The translations under genes were made by a program, and so were the position numbers. A stretch of DNA of 41,962 bases from Bacteroides nordii WAL 11050 = JCM 12987 (GTDB lineage Bacteria > Bacteroidota > Bacteroidia > Bacteroidales > Bacteroidaceae). The stretch is taken from assembly GCA_000613465.1 (NCBI GenBank), contig BAJA01000043.1, positions 1 to 41,962 on the forward strand. Reading direction: 5' to 3'. Position 1 is the first letter of the stretch. Every line of letters begins with the position of its first letter. Of this stretch, positions 35,593 to 41,962 are shown piece by piece. The notes under the pieces were generated by a model, which saw only the letters and a list, made by a program, of their open reading frames with translations, was not told where the DNA came from and ran no database searches.

Positions 35593-37443
35593 TCACTTTA
35601 TTACAAATTTATTACTACCAACTCCTTCTGTAGTAACGGCTCTCAAAATATATATACCCGGAATATACTCTTTACAAGACAGGCTAAATTCCATATTTCC
35701 ATGGCATTCTGCCTCCTCCAACAAATGTCCTTGCATATCATAAATCATCAGTCTGGTCATTGCGACAGAGGATTTCACTATGATTCGATCGTCCCTATAT
35801 ATAACTGTAACGGGTACTATATTATCTTGTTCAACATGATTTATTCCTGTCAGATCTTCTTTGACAAGAATCTCCGTAGAGACTTCGCTTCCTCCTTTTA
35901 CGCTTTCCCACTCAAAATCATTCTGATTATCTCCGGCTCTGTACACCATCCTGATCCGGTCGCCTCCAACAAGTGTCTCAGTGATTTTACAAGAAAAAAC
36001 AACTCCACTACCTGATATTTGCCCTGCTGCATTCATCGCACTCAGGTCAATATTTTTAGAATCCGATATAAGTTGTTTCACCTTTCCCTGTTTATCTACC
36101 AAAGCCAAAGCTACGATTCCGGAAAAGTCACGAAGCCCCGCATTCGTTATAAATCCGGCTTTCACCTTAAACGAAGTGTTAAGACGAAAATCAGTCTCTG
36201 TAGTTGTCAACCCGGCAAAAGCTTCTCCGGAACTTGTTGTTCCATCAAAAAAATATAGCAAATCACGATAACCGGAACCGGATTCGGCTTTCTTGATACC
36301 GACTACAGCATCTTGCCCTATCGAAAATCCTCCTCCTGAATTACCTCCTATGCCCTGCTGATCGGGCTCCAAAGTAGATAACAAATAATATCCATTGGCC
36401 ATGCCGCCCCATCCCCAGTTAACATGATATCTATTAGCCTTGTAACCATCAAAAACGAACTGATGTCCTTCTCTTTTGGAATTACTGCCGCCATAGATCA
36501 CAAGCCGTCCCTCGTCCAACTCTTGTTTCAATAAAGCGTCCCACTCATCATCCGTATACCACTCCCGTTGTAATACAGCCATACTTTTATCATATTTCAT
36601 ATACTCTATCATCCCCCTGGCTGCTATCAAAGTAAAGGCTCCACTTCCATTTGGCGCATATTCCATCTGCGACAACACCCCACAGTGATACATCAATGTT
36701 GCTACAGCATCAGCTTGCGTTCCTACATACTTTCCTATCTCATATACATGAGACATTTTATCCCACTGATATGGAACATTATAGGTTACAGATAACTGAC
36801 TTCCATATATAGAAGGAGTATAAGTACATGTCCCGCCGCTTCCCTGATCCGGCCAACGATTGTATTTCATTACAATAGCCAGTGCAGTTGCAACACAACC
36901 TGTAGGAGTAGAACTTCCGGATATTTTGGGACATAAATTATTATAAGGAGCATTCTGATTCCAAAGAGCTGTTTTCAATAAAACTTCTTTTTCTGCATCA
37001 TCAGCTAAAGCCCCGCGTTGCAATTGTTCCCAAAGCTTCATAACCGATTCAGATGGAGTTATATGCTGTTCTCTGGCCCAGTTAATCTGTTCACGGTAAT
37101 ATTGCATCCACCCCTGCAGATTGGAAGGCATATTTTCTACTTCAAATTCTCCGGTATCACTATAAGCCAGTACAGGAGATGCTACATCATCACCCGCAAT
37201 AATGATAAAACCTCCTTCCGGTGTACGATTAAAAACATGAAAGGCTGGTGATGAGGTCGTTACACGTGTTTGTACATCCTCACCATCCCAGATATACTCC
37301 AATTGCATACTATCACCTGCCCGGGTAGTTTCGTGAATTCCAAAGAAGTTACGAGCCAGTTGTTCTGCTTTTGACACAGGCACATTGTCTGCCCATGATA
37401 AAGAGCAAGTGAATAAAAAGAGCCAAAATAGATTACGTTTCAT
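35593..37443 (-). CDS. C10 family (streptopain-like) cysteine protease
   Basis: Secreted papain-fold thiol protease, related to SpeB of streptococci and the fragipain/Bfp group of Bacteroides. From MKRNLFWLFL it has 616 residues. A signal peptide to about SWA (18) is followed by an inhibitory pro-domain (about 20-150), then the catalytic domain with C183 (TPTGCVATALAIVMKYN), H327 (KREGHQFVFDGY) and NWGWGGMANGYYLLS. A beta-sandwich region follows, and a C-terminal sorting-like tail (GIYILRAVTTEGVGSNKFVIK). A longer frame opens at 37515, but the -7 box at 37478-37485 lies inside it, so the start at 37443 is preferred. It is downstream of the second SusC/SusD pair but separated by a terminator. 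Likely role: proteolysis of host or dietary proteins. Confidence 0.92.
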   Translation of the reverse strand: MKRNLFWLFLFTCSLSWADNVPVSKAEQLARNFFGIHETTRAGDSMQLEYIWDGEDVQTRVTTSSPAFHVFNRTPEGGFIIIAGDDVASPVLAYSDTGEFEVENMPSNLQGWMQYYREQINWAREQHITPSESVMKLWEQLQRGALADDAEKEVLLKTALWNQNAPYNNLCPKISGSSTPTGCVATALAIVMKYNRWPDQGSGGTCTYTPSIYGSQLSVTYNVPYQWDKMSHVYEIGKYVGTQADAVATLMYHCGVLSQMEYAPNGSGAFTLIAARGMIEYMKYDKSMAVLQREWYTDDEWDALLKQELDEGRLVIYGGSNSKREGHQFVFDGYKANRYHVNWGWGGMANGYYLLSTLEPDQQGIGGNSGGGFSIGQDAVVGIKKAESGSGYRDLLYFFDGTTSSGEAFAGLTTTETDFRLNTSFKVKAGFITNAGLRDFSGIVALALVDKQGKVKQLISDSKNIDLSAMNAAGQISGSGVVFSCKITETLVGGDRIRMVYRAGDNQNDFEWESVKGGSEVSTEILVKEDLTGINHVEQDNIVPVTVIYRDDRIIVKSSVAMTRLMIYDMQGHLLEEAECHGNMEFSLSCKEYIPGIYILRAVTTEGVGSNKFVIK

Positions 37444-37477
37444 AAGCACCTTATTTTGAGAGTGGTTTGTAACGCCA

Positions 37478-37485
37478 CAAATGTA
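37478..37485 (-). promoter_or_regulatory. -7 promoter box for the C10 protease gene
   Basis: TACATTTG on the - strand matches TAnnTTTG, about 35 bases before the ATG at 37443. It decides the start codon, as an upstream start at 37515 would precede transcription. Confidence 0.6.
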
Positions 37486-37542
37486 ATACATTAATTTATT
37501 TAAGCAGAATATCAATCCTATATACTTTTATATTAGATAAGG

Positions 37543-37577
37543 AAAAATAGAGGTCATTCTTTCACAAGAACGACCTC
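37543..37577 (-). terminator. Terminator after the second SusD
   Basis: GAGGTCGTTCTT pairs with AAGAATGACCTC (one mismatch) around a four-base loop on the - strand, followed by TATTTTTCC. It is about 58 bases past the SusD stop. Confidence 0.8.
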
Positions 37578-37634
37578 CCAAAACACTTTATTTATAATTA
37601 TAGCCACCCTATTATGTATGGCTAAAATTCCAGC

Positions 37635-39080
37635 TTAATTATATTCCGGATTTTGCTGAATATTTGTGTTAGCATCTATTTCAGCTTGTGGTATCGGCAT
37701 AATAGTACGATAATCATTCCAGTTAACTGTCACCAGGTCAGTTGCATTCAGGAAATGATTTCCACCTTTACGAGTGATTTCGATACCTTGGCGAAGTACA
37801 TCATATAAACGGTGTCCTTCCAACACCAACTCTTTACGACGCTCTTTCATTATCAAATCCAATGTCGCTGTAGTTTTTACAGTTGCAGAATTAGCACGAT
37901 TCTGAATCTTATATAAGTAATCGTCCGCCAATGTCTGATCCGGAGCAGCTTTCTTCAATGCAGCTTCAGCACCAATCAAATAGATATCAGATAAACGAAT
38001 GACACGTACATTATTAACAGCTACTGAACCTGCACGTCCCGGATATTTATTAATAGTACGCTTTGTACCATTTTTATCCGTAATCAATAAACCTAAACGC
38101 ACATCATTAGGATCCTCATTCAGCAAATCAAGAAAATCCTTAGTCGCCACAACAGCTCCGTACTCAGAAGGAGCAACCACAGCTCCCCAAAGTTCACGGC
38201 CTCCTGCATAGGTCGTACTGGATAAAGCCAAATCAAAAATAGACTCACTCGTTTCTTCCAGTTTCCACGAATCTACATAATCTGAATTTTTAATCAGTTC
38301 ATAAGGCCCATTCTCCACTACGTCTTTCGCATAGCCATAAGCAGCGTCATAATCACCTTTATAAAGATTGACACGAGCCAACAATGCTTTTACAGCCCAT
38401 CTATTAAAGTGACCGTAATTCTTGTTCTCATCAATAAAGCTCAATGCATCTGTTAAGTCCTCTAATACAGCTGCATACCCTTGAGCTACAGTCTGACGAG
38501 CAGGAAGTTCTGCAGCAGTTAATACCTCCTTCACAACCGGAACTCCCAAAGAAGCACCATTATCTTTCAGATAAGGAGCTCCGTAAGTTATCAATAAGTT
38601 GAAATGGGCCAATGCACGGATAGCTAAGGCTTCGCCTTTTGAATTCTTAACCACATCAGACATTGGAACCTCTCCTTTATCTATTGCTTCCAATAATACA
38701 TTAACACGATTGATTACTGCATAAGGAGGAAACCAAAGATCATCGGGAGCATTATTCTGACGATACGTGTATCGATAGTATTGTTCTGTACGATCACTTG
38801 TTTTGTTCGTCTGCGTATCATCTCCCCCGACTTCTGCACGTGCTATAAAATCAACTCCATAATAATAATAGCTGGTGTTATCTTTATCAGATACGCTTAT
38901 CAATCCTGCATAGGCTCCATTCAAAGCTGTTTTTGTATCCTCTGCAGTAGTAATGGCTCCATCACTAACCAAAGAATCAGAAGGTAATGTAGTAAGGTAT
39001 CCATCACAGGAAGTGAGGCATACGGAAATCGCTACAATGACCGTCGTAAAGATTGATTGTATATTCAATTTTTTCATCAT
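37635..39080 (-). CDS. SusD/RagB-like outer-membrane lipoprotein (second pair)
   Basis: Ligand-capture partner of the SusC-like protein encoded just upstream. The 481-residue protein has a lipoprotein signal peptide with LTSC lipobox (VAISVCLTSCDGYL). It then has the RagB/SusD N-terminal segment (SDGAITTAEDTKTALNGAYAGL) and TPR-like helices (LAIRALAHFNLLITYG; NRWAVKALLARVNLYKGDYDAAYGYAKDV). The C-terminal segment is LIMKERRKELVLEGHRLYDVLRQGIEI and MPIPQAEIDANTNIQQNPEYN. This shorter RagB-type form is common next to SusC proteins with varied substrates. Start could be either of two adjacent Met codons. It lies 21 bases after SusC. Confidence 0.95.
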   Translation of the reverse strand: MMKKLNIQSIFTTVIVAISVCLTSCDGYLTTLPSDSLVSDGAITTAEDTKTALNGAYAGLISVSDKDNTSYYYYGVDFIARAEVGGDDTQTNKTSDRTEQYYRYTYRQNNAPDDLWFPPYAVINRVNVLLEAIDKGEVPMSDVVKNSKGEALAIRALAHFNLLITYGAPYLKDNGASLGVPVVKEVLTAAELPARQTVAQGYAAVLEDLTDALSFIDENKNYGHFNRWAVKALLARVNLYKGDYDAAYGYAKDVVENGPYELIKNSDYVDSWKLEETSESIFDLALSSTTYAGGRELWGAVVAPSEYGAVVATKDFLDLLNEDPNDVRLGLLITDKNGTKRTINKYPGRAGSVAVNNVRVIRLSDIYLIGAEAALKKAAPDQTLADDYLYKIQNRANSATVKTTATLDLIMKERRKELVLEGHRLYDVLRQGIEITRKGGNHFLNATDLVTVNWNDYRTIMPIPQAEIDANTNIQQNPEYN

Positions 39081-39101
39081 TTTCGTTTTTTGTATTAATA
39101 A

Positions 39102-41962
39102 TTATAATCCAATTTCAATACCGAATGTCACACTTCTCAAAGTAGGAAATGCAAATGTCGGAATACCATTGATCGGTTGTTCCGGATCGACATTCTTATA
39201 AGAAGTCCATGTCAGCAAGTTGCTTCCCGACACGAACAAACGTACATTTTCCATTTGTGCTTTGCGGATCCATCTTGAAGGAAGTGTGTAGGAGAGACTC
39301 AAGCTCTTCAAACGAAGATAATTAAGATCTTTCATAAAACGTGAACTTCCGTAATTACCGTACTGATAGTTGTTGATACGTCTTGGAACATCCGTTTTAT
39401 CACCGGGCTTTTGCCATCTGTCTAACTGATCAATAGAAGAATTATAGAAAATTCCATAACCATCTGTATCAGTAATACTTGTTCTCATCGTATCAAATAC
39501 CTTTCCTCCGAGTGAGAAATTAAAGAGCATATTCAATTCAAGTCCATTCCAAGAGAAACTATTTCTCCATCCACCGGTAAGTTTCGGATCGGGTTTGCCT
39601 ATAATAACACGCTGAGCTTTAGCGGGATCCGTAGTCAATTCTTTGTTCAAACTACCATCAACATTTTTCGTATTCAGCACCCACAATTCTTCACCTGTTT
39701 GCGGATCTACACCTGCCCATTCACGACTCCACCAAGAATAATAAGATTCGCCTTCGCGCAATATACTCGTACCATCAATAATATCTTTACCTTCATACAA
39801 CTTGGAGATTTTATTACTGTTGTGTGATAGAGCAAGCCCGGAAGTCCATTTCACAGATGTATCTTTGAAGATATCTACGTTGATGTCCACCTCAACACCT
39901 TTATTGGTCATTTCACCCACATTTTTCAACATCGTTTTAAATCCAACGACCATAGAAGTAGGTACATCTTGTAGCAAATCGGTTGTCTTACGTGAGTAAT
40001 AGTCAAAACTCACACTCACCCGATCAAAAAAACGACCATCAAAACCAATATTAAAGTTTTTATTCTTTTCCCATGACAAATCCGGATTGGGAACAGATAC
40101 AGGAGCAGAACCGGCAATATCCTGGTAGTTATAACCATAACCATACAAACTCAGATGTTCATACAGAGAATTGGGTAATGTTCCATTAATACCATAGGAA
40201 GCACGTACTTTCAAGTCATTAATCTGATGCAGATCTTTCATAAAGTTCTCCTGTGTTAATCTCCATGCTGCAGATACAGACCAGAAGTTAGCCCAACGAT
40301 TGTTGGCACCCAACCGGGAACTTCCATCACGACGATAGTTTGCCGAAACGTAATACTTATTATCATAATCGTAGTTAACACGTGATAATAAAGACAATAA
40401 ATGGTCTTCTGTATAATAAGCCATACCTTCTGCCGGAGTAGAAGCATTAACAGACTCAGGCAATTTATCATGAGGATAACCGGTAGAAGCTGCTCTAACC
40501 GCTTCCTTTTTGCGATCATCTACATCCCAACCCACAAGTGCATCAAGATTGTGTTTCTCTTTGAATGTTTTAGCGTAATTCAATGTAGTTGAAGAATATA
40601 CATTATGATACTGATACGGATAAGTTGCTCCAAGTCCATTTAGCAGCTGTCCATTATTAGAATTTACCGGCCAATAAGTGATGGATGTATTATTAACATA
40701 GTCATAACTTACAGTTTCTTTAAGAATTAGTCCATCAATAATTTCATAAGATGCCCATAAACTATTAAAGCTTCTGAATACTTTTGACTGATTTTTATCC
40801 AGATTAATATCTTCTACAGGGTGTGTATGCGGAAAGACTTGTTGTAAAACCGGATGCAGATAATAATTCCCGTTTTCATCATATATAGGCATATTAGGGG
40901 TACAAATGAAGCTCTGCAAGAAGAAAGGATTAGCATAAGCAGTACCTTCGCTTGTTACCGAAGAATTCTGTTTAGACAAAGAAATGTTAGCTCCCATCTG
41001 CAATTTGTTATCAGCCGATTTGTGAGTTGCATTTACACGTCCGATAAATCCATCTATGGATGAAGTTTTGGATTTTCCATCTTCTTTTTTGTATGCCAAA
41101 GAAGCAAAGAATGAATTACGTTCGTCTCCACCTTGTGCCGAGAATTCATAATTTTGTGAGGAACCATGTTTACGGAAAAAAGCATCTTCCCAATCTACGT
41201 TATAATTAGAATCTGCATAAAAGTCAGCATATTCCTGAGCATAAGCTCTTGCCTCTTCATCCGAAGCCGGACCGTTATAGTTTCCATTTTCATCGGGTAT
41301 ACCGTACAAAGTAGCCTCATTATAACATGCTTCGTATGTTAACTCATGACGTTGCTGACCATTCACATTCTTTCTGTTTTTCATTGCCCAATCAGAGAAC
41401 CCCCAATTCGCTTTGAAATTAATTCTTGTTTTACCCACTTTACCATGCTTGGTAGTAATCAAAATAACTCCATTAGCCGCACGTGAACCATACAGAGAAG
41501 CTGCTGCAGCATCCTTTAACACAGTAATATTTTCAATATCACTCGGATTGATAGAAGCCATTACATTAAATGCTTTAGAGTCACCACTTACAGCTGACAC
41601 AGCAATATCACCAGAAACAACAGGAACTCCATCTATTACATACAACGGATCATTAGAAGCATTCATTGAACCCGTACCACGAACTCTAATTTGTAAACCA
41701 GCTCCCGGCTGACCACTTGTTGAGTTCACCGTAAGTCCCGGAGTTGATCCTGCTAATGCTTCCTCGAATGAAGTTACAGGAATATCTTTTAATACTTTAT
41801 CTCCGCTTACAGTAGAAGCTGCTCCAGTGAATGATGATTTTTTTGTGGTACCATAAGCAACCACCATTACTTCGTCAATCATCTGCGAATCAGACTTAAG
41901 TACAACTCTCAGATTCGGTTTAATAGCCACCTCTTGCGTCTGCATTCCGATATAAGAAATTT
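39102..41962 (-). CDS. SusC-like TonB-dependent transporter (second pair), 5' end off the window
   Basis: TonB-dependent outer-membrane channel. The visible 953 codons begin within the N-terminal carboxypeptidase-like domain (ISYIGMQTQEVAI). They continue through the SusC plug (DEVMVVAYGTTKKSSFTGAAS; RVRGTGSMNASNDPLYVIDG; VLKDAAAASLYGSRAANGVILITTKHGK) and the barrel to the C-terminal strand SVTFGIEIGL. No frameshift was found in it. The plug reads MVVAYGTTKK where the first pair has VVVGYGTMKK, so the two SusC proteins are distinct paralogues. No glycosidase is in the visible part of this locus; what it imports cannot be told. The nearby C10 protease hints at a protein or peptide diet, weakly. 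Confidence 0.95.
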   Translation of the reverse strand, partial: ISYIGMQTQEVAIKPNLRVVLKSDSQMIDEVMVVAYGTTKKSSFTGAASTVSGDKVLKDIPVTSFEEALAGSTPGLTVNSTSGQPGAGLQIRVRGTGSMNASNDPLYVIDGVPVVSGDIAVSAVSGDSKAFNVMASINPSDIENITVLKDAAAASLYGSRAANGVILITTKHGKVGKTRINFKANWGFSDWAMKNRKNVNGQQRHELTYEACYNEATLYGIPDENGNYNGPASDEEARAYAQEYADFYADSNYNVDWEDAFFRKHGSSQNYEFSAQGGDERNSFFASLAYKKEDGKSKTSSIDGFIGRVNATHKSADNKLQMGANISLSKQNSSVTSEGTAYANPFFLQSFICTPNMPIYDENGNYYLHPVLQQVFPHTHPVEDINLDKNQSKVFRSFNSLWASYEIIDGLILKETVSYDYVNNTSITYWPVNSNNGQLLNGLGATYPYQYHNVYSSTTLNYAKTFKEKHNLDALVGWDVDDRKKEAVRAASTGYPHDKLPESVNASTPAEGMAYYTEDHLLSLLSRVNYDYDNKYYVSANYRRDGSSRLGANNRWANFWSVSAAWRLTQENFMKDLHQINDLKVRASYGINGTLPNSLYEHLSLYGYGYNYQDIAGSAPVSVPNPDLSWEKNKNFNIGFDGRFFDRVSVSFDYYSRKTTDLLQDVPTSMVVGFKTMLKNVGEMTNKGVEVDINVDIFKDTSVKWTSGLALSHNSNKISKLYEGKDIIDGTSILREGESYYSWWSREWAGVDPQTGEELWVLNTKNVDGSLNKELTTDPAKAQRVIIGKPDPKLTGGWRNSFSWNGLELNMLFNFSLGGKVFDTMRTSITDTDGYGIFYNSSIDQLDRWQKPGDKTDVPRRINNYQYGNYGSSRFMKDLNYLRLKSLSLSYTLPSRWIRKAQMENVRLFVSGSNLLTWTSYKNVDPEQPINGIPTFAFPTLRSVTFGIEIGL

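Noticed and set aside
35593..37515. Longer N-terminus for the C10 protease
   Set aside because: The -7 promoter box at 37478-37485 lies inside the extension, and the Met at 37443 starts a proper signal peptide.

Overview
The window looks like a chromosomal segment of a gut Bacteroides (Bacteroidales). The evidence is two SusC/SusD pairs, a hybrid two-component regulator of the HTCS type, a C10 cysteine protease, class I fumarase, the Bacteroides-type -7 promoter box TAnnTTTG before many genes, and weak Shine-Dalgarno sites. No tRNA, rRNA, CRISPR, prophage or IS element was seen.

Left part (1-10.2 kb, + strand): repeat-rich intergenic DNA, then pyrH (UMP kinase), frr (ribosome recycling factor) and rsgA (ribosome assembly GTPase). 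A three-gene RND efflux operon follows (periplasmic adaptor, inner-membrane pump, TolC-like outer-membrane channel), closed by a long hairpin. A single secreted PL10 pectate lyase comes next. A perfect 20-bp-stem bidirectional terminator separates this block from the next.

Middle part (10.3-27 kb, - strand): reading in the direction of transcription from 27 kb down, there is a secreted protein of unknown function, a GH18 glycosidase with LamG-like domains, SusC, SusD, terminator, GH20 hexosaminidase, class I fumarase, terminator, an acyltransferase-3 membrane protein and a GH89 alpha-N-acetylglucosaminidase. An HTCS regulator is divergently transcribed at 27.5-31.5 kb. This is a polysaccharide utilization locus (PUL) for an N-acetylhexosamine-rich glycan. 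A host N-glycan, mucin or glycosaminoglycan-type substrate is inferred from GH18+GH20+GH89, not proven. The gap between the divergent transcripts holds four tandem 22-bp dyad repeats.

Right part (31.5-41.96 kb, - strand): a DUF4954-type left-handed beta-helix protein, hflX, a small lipoprotein, a C10 (streptopain/thiol protease) family protease, and a second SusD and SusC. The 5' end of this SusC runs off the window.

A dominant oddity is that six genes are interrupted: pyrH, hflX, SusC (twice), GH18 and HTCS (twice) by what look like single-base deletions, and the acyltransferase by one in-frame TAG. In each case the protein continues in the next frame with family-typical sequence. Most deletions fall in short homopolymers and hit essential genes too, so sequence error is the simplest explanation. 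The most interesting biology is (i) an R-X10-H acyltransferase next to a GH89 enzyme, which resembles the lysosomal HGSNAT-NAGLU acetylate-then-cleave step, (ii) a LamG-like domain apparently nested inside the GH18 barrel, and (iii) the helically phased dyad array in front of the HTCS.
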